Below, in pieces: positions 1-7,866 of a DNA stretch of 64,000 bases (positions are counted from its first letter, which is position 1; each line of letters opens with the position of its first letter). The position numbers were made by a program, and so were the translations under genes. Below the pieces are notes generated by a model that was not told the DNA's origin, did no database searches, and saw only the letters and a program-made list of their open reading frames with translations. The stretch comes from SB25 sp029560875 (lineage in GTDB: Bacteria; Bacteroidota; Bacteroidia; Bacteroidales; Tenuifilaceae). The DNA lies in the NCBI GenBank assembly GCA_035388225.1, contig DAOOPM010000010.1, positions 1 through 64,000 of the forward strand, given 5' to 3'.

Positions 1-82
1 GGGGGGATTCGAACCCCCGGTACCCCTTGCGAAGTACGACGGTTTAGCAAACCGTTGGTTTCAGCCACTCACCCACCTCTCC
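1..82 (-). tRNA. tRNA-Ser (anticodon GCU), 3' end cut by window edge
   Basis: Read on the minus strand the gene begins with GGAGAGG at position 82, has a D-arm, and an anticodon stem-loop in which GCT is flanked by TT and AA. A long variable arm (GTAC...GTAC stem) marks a class II serine tRNA, and the T arm is GGGGGTTCGAATCCCCC. The matching 3' acceptor strand (expected CCTCTCC) lies outside the window, so the gene is partial only because of the cut. It decodes AGC/AGU serine codons. Confidence 0.95.
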
Positions 83-182
83 GTGGGTCAACTGAAATTC
101 TTCTCTCAACCGCTAACAGGTTTTCGAAAAGCCTGACAAAAGTATTAAAACATCTGTAATTTGCAAAATATAATTTAAAAAA

Positions 183-215
183 AAGAGGAGAAAAATACTT
201 CTCCTCTCATTTTTA
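183..215 (-). terminator. Rho-independent terminator of the floA operon
   Basis: An 8-9 bp hairpin (agaggaga...ttctcctct, 184-207) lies 20 bp past the floA stop codon. On the minus strand it is followed by a run of T (positions 183 downwards), as expected for the end of the clpS-nfeD-floA transcript. Confidence 0.8.
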
Positions 216-227
216 GACTATTAAAAT

Positions 228-1208
228 TTATTTTTTCTTGGAATCATTACCAGGTTTGGCAATATTTTCGCGCATATTGGTATCCGCCTCAATGTTTTTC
301 AACCTTTGATAATCCATAATACCCATATTTCCACTACGGAATGCCTCTGCCATTGCCATTGGAATTTGTGCTTCTGCCTCAATAACCTTAGCACGTGCCT
401 CCTGTGCTTTTGCTTTCATCTCCTGTTCGTAAGCAACCGCCATTGCACGACGCTCCTCGGCTTTTGCCTGAGCAATATTCTTATCGGCATTAGCTTGGTC
501 CATTTGCAGCACTGCACCAATGTTACGTCCAATATCAATATCAGCAATATCAATTGAAAGAATCTCAAATGCTGTTCCAGCATCAAGACCTTTTTCTAAC
601 ACAACTCTCGATATAAAATCAGGGTTCTCAAGTACTTTCTTATGAGAATCGGAAGAACCAATTGACGAAACAATACCTTCACCTACGCGAGCAAGAACAG
701 TTTCCTCGCCTGCACCACCGACCAACTGTTTAATATTAGCTCTAACAGTTACGCGGGCTTTTGCTATAAGCTGAATACCATCCTTTGCAACGGCTGTTAC
801 AGGAGGAGTGTTAATTACCTTAGGGTTAACGGACATTTGAACAGCCTCAAACACATCGCGACCAGCAAGGTCGATAGCTGTGGCCATCTTGAAATCCAGA
901 GGAATATTCGCTTTTTGTGCAGAAACTAATGCGTTAACTACTTTTCTAACCCTCCCACCAGCAAGGTAGTGAGCTTCAAGTTGATTGGGGTTAAGTTCCA
1001 ATCCAGCTTTTGTACCTGTAATCATGGCATCAACAATTTCCCTTGGCGGAACCTTTCTCCAGCGCATCACTATTAACTGAATAAGCGACATGCGAACATT
1101 GGACACTAACGCTTGGAACCACAATCCTAGCGGCACAAAATAGAGGATAATCCATAAGCCAACAATACTTACAGCAATTATCACAAGCAAAACACTAAGT
1201 TCACTCAT
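228..1208 (-). CDS. floA: Flotillin-like membrane protein FloA
   Basis: A 326-residue member of the bacterial FloA (YqfA) family, which scaffolds ordered membrane microdomains. The first ~30 residues are a hydrophobic hairpin-type anchor, followed by the family-typical stretch with 'RMSLIQLIVMRWRKVPP'. A SPFH/band-7-like core covers about residues 60-240. A long Ala/Glu/Lys-rich helical region with 'AKAEERRAMAVAYEQEMKA' covers 240-300 and is the oligomerising coiled coil of flotillins. Length fits the family. The ATG at 1208 is 7 bp after the nfeD stop codon, so the pair is certainly co-transcribed; NfeD proteins are the usual partners of FloA. Assignment is firm. Confidence 0.95.
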   Translation of the reverse strand: MSELSVLLVIIAVSIVGLWIILYFVPLGLWFQALVSNVRMSLIQLIVMRWRKVPPREIVDAMITGTKAGLELNPNQLEAHYLAGGRVRKVVNALVSAQKANIPLDFKMATAIDLAGRDVFEAVQMSVNPKVINTPPVTAVAKDGIQLIAKARVTVRANIKQLVGGAGEETVLARVGEGIVSSIGSSDSHKKVLENPDFISRVVLEKGLDAGTAFEILSIDIADIDIGRNIGAVLQMDQANADKNIAQAKAEERRAMAVAYEQEMKAKAQEARAKVIEAEAQIPMAMAEAFRSGNMGIMDYQRLKNIEADTNMRENIAKPGNDSKKK

Positions 1209-1215
1209 AAAATTA

Positions 1216-1674
1216 TTATTTAAGTTTTACAATTATTTTATTCCCTTCAACCTTAACTACCTCAATGGTCGACTGCTGGTCAATCATCTCGCCAAGGGCT
1301 GTTACCTCAACAATATTATCGTTGATTACAGCTTTACCCATAGGCGCCAAACGACTAACGGTAATGCCCACATCGCCAGGCTTTATAATATGCTCGTACT
1401 CCTCGGTTGCCTTTGAGTCGATATTCGTACTCAAAGTGGCCCATCGCCAAGTTTTAGCCCTGAGTGATAGCGCAATTGTTGCCACAGAAGCGACAGCGGT
1501 AGATAACAAGATAATATGACCAGCGGTGGCCCCATACTGGCTATAGCCTAGGTATACTCCAAAAACAATAAGCACAAACCCAGCAATACCAGCAACAGTA
1601 ATACCAGGAATAATCAGAAACTCTGCAACAAGAAAGATGAGTCCAATTACAATAAGAACAATGATTAAGGTCAT
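1216..1674 (-). CDS. NfeD-family membrane protein, FloA partner
   Basis: 152 residues with three to four closely packed hydrophobic segments in residues 1-75 (roughly 2-20, 22-45, 52-70), then a soluble C-terminal domain (about 90-152) with the OB-fold pattern of NfeD: 'GDVGITVSRLAPMGKAVI' followed by beta strands ending in 'VEGNKIIVKLK'. This is the short NfeD form without the ClpP-like protease domain. It lies between clpS (9 bp) and floA (7 bp) on the same strand, the standard nfeD-floA arrangement. Its role is taken to be stabilising or regulating FloA assemblies in the membrane. Confidence 0.9.
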   Translation of the reverse strand: MTLIIVLIVIGLIFLVAEFLIIPGITVAGIAGFVLIVFGVYLGYSQYGATAGHIILLSTAVASVATIALSLRAKTWRWATLSTNIDSKATEEYEHIIKPGDVGITVSRLAPMGKAVINDNIVEVTALGEMIDQQSTIEVVKVEGNKIIVKLK

Positions 1675-1683
1675 TTTTGAGGA

Positions 1684-1965
1684 TTAATTTAGATTGATTG
1701 TAGCACTTAACCCTCTTCGGTTTAACTCAACCATCATGCTCTCCAGCTCATCGCGCTCACCTCGGCGAACATCACACTTCCCCTTAAAGTGAGTAATAAT
1801 AGCGCATTGCTCGGCTTGATTTGGCTCATGTCTGCACACATCAACAAGGGTTTCAATAACGAATTCAAATGTGTTCACCTCGTCATTATGCAGAAACAAC
1901 GTGTAGTTTTCGTTTGTCTCCATATTCACCTCCTCTAAACTGAAAGTTTGTTCACGATGACTCAT
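1684..1965 (-). CDS. clpS: ATP-dependent Clp protease adaptor ClpS
   Basis: ClpS delivers N-degron substrates to ClpAP. The protein has the family's core: 'NYTLFLHNDEVNTFEFVIETL' region near residues 20-37 with the conserved N-D-x-V-N-T-F, then helices ending in 'RGLSATIN'. The metal/N-degron pocket histidine is seen in 'VCRHEPNQAEQCAIITHFKG'. Two starts are plausible: ATG at 1965 (94 residues) and an internal ATG at 1923 (80 residues). The latter is preceded by a very strong Shine-Dalgarno-like gaggaggtgaat, odd for this phylum; the same bases encode Glu-Glu-Val-Asn in the longer form, so this may be chance. Downstream genes nfeD and floA follow with tiny gaps. Confidence 0.88.
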   Translation of the reverse strand: MSHREQTFSLEEVNMETNENYTLFLHNDEVNTFEFVIETLVDVCRHEPNQAEQCAIITHFKGKCDVRRGERDELESMMVELNRRGLSATINLN

Positions 1966-1995
1966 AGGTAACAATTTATTAAGATGCTAATATAG

Positions 1996-4800
1996 TTATT
2001 TTTTATCAAGTTCAATAGTTATAACCACAGCGTTTACAATTCCGCTTGCAATAAGGTTATCTTTCACTCGCTGAGCCTCATCCAAAGTGGAGTAGTTTCC
2101 AACTGAGAATTCCTTTTGTCCAAGGCCATTATCGGTTCTTGAAATTTCTTTCCCGGAGGCTATGGTTCTTATGGTTTTGGCTACATCGTCGGGTAATTCA
2201 TTTTCGTAAACACCCACTTGTATTTTGTAAATTCTCCCGTTATCAACCTCGGTGGATTTTGCAACTGGAACAGCAGTACCCTCCAACGATTGCGCCCTTT
2301 GTGGAGTAATCTTTTTACCGTTATACCACGCAATGATAAATGCATCCTTAAAGCCTTTCGACTTAACAACACCCAATGCTTTTTCGGCGCTAGAGTATGT
2401 AGTTAAATTACCAATAAAATACTTGGTTAATGTTCCTGCTTTCTCGCCAAAAACAGGCACCATCCCTTTGAAGAACTGCGGTTCACGCAGGGTACTAAAT
2501 GCTCCAATTTGAATACGGTACACAACACCATCGGGCAATGGAGAATCGATTGGTATTGGATTCTCTGCATTATATACAGGCTTTTCTACCACACCAAAAT
2601 CCGAAGGGATTTCCTGCTTTATGGCAATGGTTTGAACTGGCATAACCTCTTCCTGCTTTTCAATTTTTGGTCCTTCGGGAACAACCTGAATTACCTCCTG
2701 TTTTTGAGCAACTTCTTTAACTGGCTCTGCCTGCTGTGATGTTCCAAAAATATTAGTTTCCAGTTTAATTATTCGACTTGTCAACTGCTGTTCGAATAGT
2801 TTCAAGCCCCAAATTTTTGAGAAGGCCAAATCTAACTTTAGCAATGCCAACTCACGCATAAGTGATGCCTCAAAAGTACTCTCCACCTTCCCTTCTTCAC
2901 CAAGATTATTCATAATTGCCGAAGCAGTTCTTATATGAGCCTTTGATGCATTGATATCGTTCCGAATGGTTTCGTCCTTGGTTCCGCTCTTTACAAGTGC
3001 AACGTGAAGACAATCGTTGTAAATAGTATATTTTTTCTCAAAATACTTCTCCATTAAACTGCTATAACTACCCATAGCAGAAAGCATTACTTTAGTTTCT
3101 GCAATGCAAGCAGCAGGAGCAGTATCGGATGAATTACTTGTACAAGCCCTGTACTTATCCTTTGCGGCAAATGCATTTTCTCTAGTTTTCACCAATTGAG
3201 GGTATATTTGCTCAACCAGAGCAAGCCTATTAATCTCATCGTCCTGAAAAACAGTGGTGGCAAACTGCGCCTGATAGATGTAATCAGGATTATCAACAGC
3301 AAAAGTTGCATCGGCCTTACCTTGGGGTTTACGTTTACCTGTGAGGTACTCCTGCTCAATTTGGCTTGCACGAACAAACATCATATCGGCCTCCTTTTGC
3401 GCAGCAAGCATTTCGTCCTCAACCTTGGTAACTTTTTTCTCAAGTTTTATCCGCTCCTCCGCTGTATCGATATAATCGAAACCTTGACGCAACTTCTCAA
3501 GTCGGGTTATCAAAGAATCGGTTAGCATTTGTGCCGCAAAACCTTTGGCAATTACTCGGGCATACTCAGGGTCATTCTCAACCGAACTGAATGTTGCAGG
3601 CTTTTTTTTCTTCAAATCATCAACTTTCTTTTCCTCAACATTTTTCTTCACCTCAACCCTCTTCTGCTCTACAACAAGACTTGCCCCTTCCATATTTAAC
3701 CTCGCCAACGAAACTAACTCCTTGTTCGATTTTGCAGAACGACGAATTGGATTCTCCTCATTCTTCATCAACACCAACTGAACAGTATCGGGCATAAAGT
3801 TGCGGTTGGTGGCAAAGCAAACCAAACTATCGGCATCACCTACCACGTAAAGGAAATCGTCGAAGGGTGAATTGTATGGAAATCCCAAATTTTCGGCAGT
3901 GCTCCACAATCGGGTTTTAGGATTATAAACGGATTTGTAAATATCGTACCCACCCATTCCGTAATGACCTTTTGACGAGAAGTAAAGCGTAACCCCATCG
4001 GGAGCCATGTACGGAAAATCGTCATCGAAAAAAGAGTTTACTACATCTCCAATAACCTCGGGTTTGCTCCAGTATCCATCGTCCTGAAACTTGATTCTGA
4101 AAATATCCTTTCCGAACGAGGTGGAGTTGCCATAGCTGGAATAGTAAACATAATCGCCAACCTGAGGGTTCTTAGGATAAAACATCACCGATTGGTGATT
4201 CAACTTTTTATCGGTAGGTGTTAGGAGATTCTCCGGAATACTGGTAAAACTACCAGTGCTTGGAGCAACTGAATAGTAGTTGTAAAAATCTTTAACGGAT
4301 AAGCTCTTGGTGTCGAGAACTTGTGGAGTGAAAATATAGCGAGTAAGAAAACTTCCATTCTCGCACAGTGTTACCAAAGGTTCAACATCCTTTACTTTTA
4401 TATCGCGCGAACCTCCGCTAATTGTAAATCGACGATAATAATCTATTGCCTCGTTAAACTGATAGTTTTGCCTCAACGCCTCGGCTAAGAAAAAATAAAC
4501 CATATTAGGAACATTCGCGATAGATGCCTTTGTGAGATATTCAATGGCCTTATCGACATTGCGAGTTCCCATTAAGTAGCAAATTCCTAGTGGATACTGA
4601 ATATTAGGGTCGCGAGGATACTCTTTAATCAGCTCATCATAAATACTGAGTGCCTGCGTAAATTGAAGTTTATTCAACAGAGAATCTGCCTTAACACGTT
4701 GCGGATTCGATTGCGAGGCAACCGCATCAACCTCCTGCGAGTTAGCCAACGCCGCAATCCCAAGTAATACTATCAGAAGAAATATTTTTTTATGATTCAT
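1996..4800 (-). CDS. TPR / PD40 / double-SPOR envelope protein
   Basis: A 934-residue secreted protein. Residues 1-21 are a signal peptide. About 35-150 form TPR-type repeats ('FTQALSIYDELIKEYPRDP', 'AIDYYRRFTIS'). About 200-350 hold PD40/WD40-like propeller repeats ('MAPDGVTLYFSSKGHYGMGGYDIYK'-type strand, quoted here only as the core GMGGYDIYK). About 370-740 is a Lys/Glu-rich helical, probably coiled-coil, region. The C-terminus carries two SPOR domains (about 760-840 'VVYRIQIGAFST', 855-934 'RIYKIQVGVYEN'). SPOR domains bind denuded peptidoglycan, so the protein probably tethers an outer-membrane or T9SS-like assembly to the wall. The N-terminal TPR+PD40 layout resembles PorW/PorE-type and OmpA-family proteins, but no OmpA domain is present. 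It heads the clpS-nfeD-floA operon. Confidence 0.85.
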   Translation of the reverse strand: MNHKKIFLLIVLLGIAALANSQEVDAVASQSNPQRVKADSLLNKLQFTQALSIYDELIKEYPRDPNIQYPLGICYLMGTRNVDKAIEYLTKASIANVPNMVYFFLAEALRQNYQFNEAIDYYRRFTISGGSRDIKVKDVEPLVTLCENGSFLTRYIFTPQVLDTKSLSVKDFYNYYSVAPSTGSFTSIPENLLTPTDKKLNHQSVMFYPKNPQVGDYVYYSSYGNSTSFGKDIFRIKFQDDGYWSKPEVIGDVVNSFFDDDFPYMAPDGVTLYFSSKGHYGMGGYDIYKSVYNPKTRLWSTAENLGFPYNSPFDDFLYVVGDADSLVCFATNRNFMPDTVQLVLMKNEENPIRRSAKSNKELVSLARLNMEGASLVVEQKRVEVKKNVEEKKVDDLKKKKPATFSSVENDPEYARVIAKGFAAQMLTDSLITRLEKLRQGFDYIDTAEERIKLEKKVTKVEDEMLAAQKEADMMFVRASQIEQEYLTGKRKPQGKADATFAVDNPDYIYQAQFATTVFQDDEINRLALVEQIYPQLVKTRENAFAAKDKYRACTSNSSDTAPAACIAETKVMLSAMGSYSSLMEKYFEKKYTIYNDCLHVALVKSGTKDETIRNDINASKAHIRTASAIMNNLGEEGKVESTFEASLMRELALLKLDLAFSKIWGLKLFEQQLTSRIIKLETNIFGTSQQAEPVKEVAQKQEVIQVVPEGPKIEKQEEVMPVQTIAIKQEIPSDFGVVEKPVYNAENPIPIDSPLPDGVVYRIQIGAFSTLREPQFFKGMVPVFGEKAGTLTKYFIGNLTTYSSAEKALGVVKSKGFKDAFIIAWYNGKKITPQRAQSLEGTAVPVAKSTEVDNGRIYKIQVGVYENELPDDVAKTIRTIASGKEISRTDNGLGQKEFSVGNYSTLDEAQRVKDNLIASGIVNAVVITIELDKK

Positions 4801-4832
4801 AGCAAAATCAGTACTTGTTATGCAAAATCATT

Positions 4833-4864
4833 CAAAAATAGATAGAAATAATGGAGAATACAAA
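4833..4864 (-). promoter_or_regulatory. Bacteroidota-type promoter for the SPOR/clpS/nfeD/floA operon
   Basis: On the minus strand a -33 TTTG (4864-4861) and a -7 TATTTTTG (4840-4833) are separated by 20 bp. This is the TTTG-N~20-TAnnTTTG promoter pattern of the phylum, 33 bp before the ATG at 4800. Confidence 0.65.
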
Positions 4865-5110
4865 ACGTTAACTGTGAATAGTTAAACATACAAGGATTGA
4901 ACCTTTCATCACCTTGAACTTAAACACACTTAAGTTTTTCTTTTGCACGAACAACCATAAGCAACAAAACCAACACCTACAAACCTCACAATCATCTCAT
5001 AATTAAATATAAAGATATCTGAGTAGGGTGTTTTAAAGTTGACTTGTATTAATAATAAAAGTAAATTGTATATCGGCCTAACATAAATATTAAACCAAAA
5101 TAATATAGCA
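4865..5110. other. Divergent intergenic region without a gene
   Basis: AT-rich DNA between two divergent operons. No coding region with a plausible start is visible. The promoter of the plus-strand operon beginning at 5111 should lie here, but I see no exact TAnnTTTG; attaattgtata-like sequence around 5060-5075 is the nearest candidate and is not convincing. Confidence 0.4.
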
Positions 5111-5353
5111 ATGAAAATCAAAGAAAATATAGCAATAAGTGAAACGGGGTTTGTGTTCAACCCAACCACTGGCGACTCCTTTACACTAAACGAAACAGGC
5201 CGAAAGGTTATTGCACTTATCAACGAAGGCAAGACTATTGAACAAACCGCAAAAGTTCTAAAAGAGACCTTTGATGTGGACGACACCACCCTGGAGCGAT
5301 ACCTATTTGATTTTATTTACGACCTGCGGATAAACAAACTTTTGGAGGAGTAA
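5111..5353 (+). CDS. PqqD-family peptide-binding protein (RiPP recognition element-like)
   Basis: 80 residues with the PqqD fold pattern: an N-terminal beta strand pair ('GFVFNPTTGDSFTLNETGR'), then 'VIALINEGKTIEQTAKVLKE' and 'DDTTLERYLFDFIYDLRINKLL' helices of the winged-helix motif. Stand-alone PqqD-like proteins bind leader peptides and present them to modifying enzymes; this is established for the family, not shown here. No other PQQ-pathway gene is nearby, so a PQQ role is unlikely. It is the first gene of a six-gene operon; the ATP-grasp gene starts 3 bp after its stop (ggaggagtaagcaATG), so the two are probably translated together and act as partners. Confidence 0.85.
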   Translation: MKIKENIAISETGFVFNPTTGDSFTLNETGRKVIALINEGKTIEQTAKVLKETFDVDDTTLERYLFDFIYDLRINKLLEE

Positions 5354-5356
5354 GCA

Positions 5357-6403
5357 ATGGCACGAACAAAAATAACCGTTGCTGTTACAGGACTCAACAA
5401 TATCGATAGTCCAGGCCCAGGCATTCCTGTAATTAGGGGAATAAAAGAATCCGAAGAGTTCGATGCACGGATTATTGGGCTAGCCTATGAGCACTTGGAG
5501 CCGGGAATATATATGAGCGAATTGGTTGATAAAACCTACATGATTCCTTACCCCTCGAAAGGGAAAGAAGCGCTATACGACCGATTAATGGAAATCCACA
5601 AAAAAGAGAACATCGATGTTATTATACCAAACTTCGATGCGGAACTTTTCTCGTTCATCAAACTGGAAAATCAACTCAATAAAGTTGGAATTAAAACATT
5701 CCTTCCAACCCTGGAGCAATTCGAGGAACGTCACAAATCAAACCTACCTGCATACGGGAAAAAATACGGCGTGGATATTCCACAGGGAACAGAGGTATTC
5801 AGCATTGCCGACTTGAACAATGCGCTAAAATCGATGGAGTACCCAGTAATGGTAAAGGGCAAATACTACGATGCCTACAAGGCATACTCAGAGGAACAAG
5901 CCATTGCATACTTCCATAAAATGTCCGCAAAATGGGGTTTACCTGTAATCCTTCAGGAATTTATTGATGGTACCGAGGTTAACGTAATTGCACTGGGCGA
6001 TGGAAAAGGGAATCTTACCGCCGCTGTTCCAATGCGCAAGCAGTATATCACCGACAAAGGTAAAGCTTGGGGAGGTATTACTATTGAAGACCAGAGTCTG
6101 CTCGATTTAGCGCATAAAATTGTATCGCAAAGCAAATGGCGCGGAGGAATGGAACTAGAACTAATCCGCTCGGCCAACGGTAAACTCTACATCTTAGAAA
6201 TCAACCCTAGAATTCCCGCATGGGTTTACCTTGCAGTTGGCGCAGGACAAAACATCCCGGAGGCATTAATAAAGTTGGCACTTGGGAATGATGTAAAACC
6301 TTACACCCGTTACGATGTGGGTAAAATGTTTATCCGCTACTCGTACGATATGATTGTGGATATAGATAGATTTTCAACTCTAGCAACATCAGGGGAACTG
6401 TAG
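5357..6403 (+). CDS. ATP-grasp domain ligase (CPSase/PylC-like)
   Basis: 348 residues. The N-terminal Rossmann-like domain (about 1-115) starts 'KITVAVTGLNNIDSPGPGI'. The ATP-grasp fold follows: 'YPVMVKGKYYDAYKAY' (ATP-binding Lys), 'PVILQEFIDGTEVNV' (about 195-210) and the Mg-binding 'LYILEINPRIPAWV' (about 270-285). The layout is that of carbamoyl-phosphate-synthase-type and PylC-like ATP-grasp enzymes, which join a carboxylate to an amine through an acyl-phosphate. Substrate is unknown. It sits between a PqqD-like gene and a PLP decarboxylase; an amide-bond-forming step on an amino acid or peptide is the natural inference. A short C-terminal tail (about 320-348) follows the catalytic core. 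Confidence 0.85.
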   Translation: MARTKITVAVTGLNNIDSPGPGIPVIRGIKESEEFDARIIGLAYEHLEPGIYMSELVDKTYMIPYPSKGKEALYDRLMEIHKKENIDVIIPNFDAELFSFIKLENQLNKVGIKTFLPTLEQFEERHKSNLPAYGKKYGVDIPQGTEVFSIADLNNALKSMEYPVMVKGKYYDAYKAYSEEQAIAYFHKMSAKWGLPVILQEFIDGTEVNVIALGDGKGNLTAAVPMRKQYITDKGKAWGGITIEDQSLLDLAHKIVSQSKWRGGMELELIRSANGKLYILEINPRIPAWVYLAVGAGQNIPEALIKLALGNDVKPYTRYDVGKMFIRYSYDMIVDIDRFSTLATSGEL

Positions 6404-6459
6404 AGTGGTTCTAGTTATATCAAAGTAAAGAAATTCAAACAACTCAAAATTGAACTACA

Positions 6460-7806
6460 ATGGAAAAGCAAATATTTGAACGCCCAACAATAACGAAGTT
6501 AAACCCTGGAGTACCATCGAAACACGGAGTAGGAACAGTTATTGCGCCTATGCCAATGGTTGATGGCGTTAAGGTTGACGAACTGCTCGAAAAATATGGC
6601 TCGCCACTATACATAATCTCCGAATCGACAATCCGCAGGAATATGGACGAGATTAAACGAGCATTCACGGTACGTTACCCTAAGGTACAAATGGCCTGGA
6701 GCTACAAAACCAACTACCTCGACGCTGTATGCAGAATTTTCCATCAGGAAGGCTCTTGGGCCGAGGTTGTTTCGGGATTTGAGTATGATAAAGCCATAAG
6801 AAACAATGTAAAAGGCGAACACATCCTATTTAACGGCCCTGGCAAATCGGCTGCGGAACTCGAAAAAGCCGCAAGAGATGGTGCATATATCCATATCGAC
6901 CATTTTGATGAGCTTTTCCTTCTTGCGGGCATCTGTCAGAAAAAAAACATTGAGGCAAGAGTGGCTATAAGGGTTAATATGGATGTGGGCATTTACCCAA
7001 AATGGGATAGGTTTGGCTTCAACTTTGAGAATGGCGAAGCGTGGGATGCAATTAACCGAATTATGGCAAACCCAAAACTGAAACTAATGGGATTGCACAC
7101 CCACATTGGCACATACATTATGACTAGCGATGCTTACCATATTGCAGCAACAAAACTTTCTGAATTGGCCTATAATATTGGCAATAAATTCAACCACTAC
7201 ATTTCGTATATAGATATGGGCGGAGGTTTTGCATCGCGCAACACGCTTCGTGGAGCTTACCTTTCGGCCGACGACACAACACCTTCGTTCGAGGAATATG
7301 CCGAATCTATAACATCGGCAATTATTAACTCGCAAATAAAGCCCGACAAACTTCCAACCATAATTCTAGAAACTGGACGTGCACTAATTGACGATGCTGG
7401 CTACATTGCAGGAACAGTAATCGCCAACAAGCGCCTATCCGATGGACGCAGGGCAACAATTATTGATGTTGGGGTTAACTTCCTATTCACAGCATTCTGG
7501 TACGACCACAAAATTCACCCAACCATCCAGCACTCTGGTGCTGTGGAGGAGACAACCATTTACGGCCCTCTCTGTATGAATATCGATGTAATTAGGCCAT
7601 CGCTTATGTTCCCACCTATGAAACAAGGCGACAGGCTCCTAATTACCCGAACAGGAGCATACAACAACACCCAGTGGATGCAGTTTATTGCTACCCGTCC
7701 AAATATAGTTCTGATAGACAAAGACCGAAATGCTCATATAATCCGAAAAGCCGAAAGCGTTGAAGATGTAGCAAACAACGAGGTTGTACCAAAACATTTG
7801 GAGTAG
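6460..7806 (+). CDS. PLP-dependent amino-acid decarboxylase, LysA/ornithine-type fold III
   Basis: 448 residues of the group IV decarboxylase family (diaminopimelate, ornithine, arginine and carboxynorspermidine decarboxylases). The PLP lysine is K83 in 'MAWSYKTNYLDAV'. Other family marks are 'GLHTHIGTY' (about 208-216), the phosphate-binding 'IDMGGGFASR', 'ILETGRALIDDAGY' and the C-terminal 'YGPLCMNIDVI' with the cysteine that reaches the partner active site. An N-terminal extension of about 30 residues precedes the TIM-barrel. It is closest in look to LysA, but the specificity loop is not diagnostic to me, and its operon partners argue against a plain lysine-biosynthesis role. Substrate could be the product or the precursor of the ATP-grasp step. 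Confidence 0.85.
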   Translation: MEKQIFERPTITKLNPGVPSKHGVGTVIAPMPMVDGVKVDELLEKYGSPLYIISESTIRRNMDEIKRAFTVRYPKVQMAWSYKTNYLDAVCRIFHQEGSWAEVVSGFEYDKAIRNNVKGEHILFNGPGKSAAELEKAARDGAYIHIDHFDELFLLAGICQKKNIEARVAIRVNMDVGIYPKWDRFGFNFENGEAWDAINRIMANPKLKLMGLHTHIGTYIMTSDAYHIAATKLSELAYNIGNKFNHYISYIDMGGGFASRNTLRGAYLSADDTTPSFEEYAESITSAIINSQIKPDKLPTIILETGRALIDDAGYIAGTVIANKRLSDGRRATIIDVGVNFLFTAFWYDHKIHPTIQHSGAVEETTIYGPLCMNIDVIRPSLMFPPMKQGDRLLITRTGAYNNTQWMQFIATRPNIVLIDKDRNAHIIRKAESVEDVANNEVVPKHLE

Positions 7807-7866
7807 ACGATTTACCAATTGCACATTGACTTATTGTCCATTATCTAATTGACTAATTAACCTGCA

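Noticed and set aside
306..557. Cysteine-rich open frame on the plus strand inside floA
   Set aside because: It is the complement of the Ala/Glu-rich coiled-coil codons of floA; no start signal and no relation to any family.
4930..5289. Open frame of 119 codons on the minus strand over the pqqD-like gene
   Set aside because: It overlaps a well-supported PqqD-family gene on the other strand and has hydrophobic, low-complexity composition; taken as a shadow.
5111..7806. Pyrroloquinoline quinone biosynthesis
   Set aside because: Only the PqqD-like domain fits. No PqqA, PqqC or PqqE-like gene is near, and the partners are an ATP-grasp enzyme and a decarboxylase.
6460..7806. Calling the decarboxylase lysA
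   Set aside because: The fold fits, but the operon context is not lysine biosynthesis and specificity residues cannot be decided by eye.
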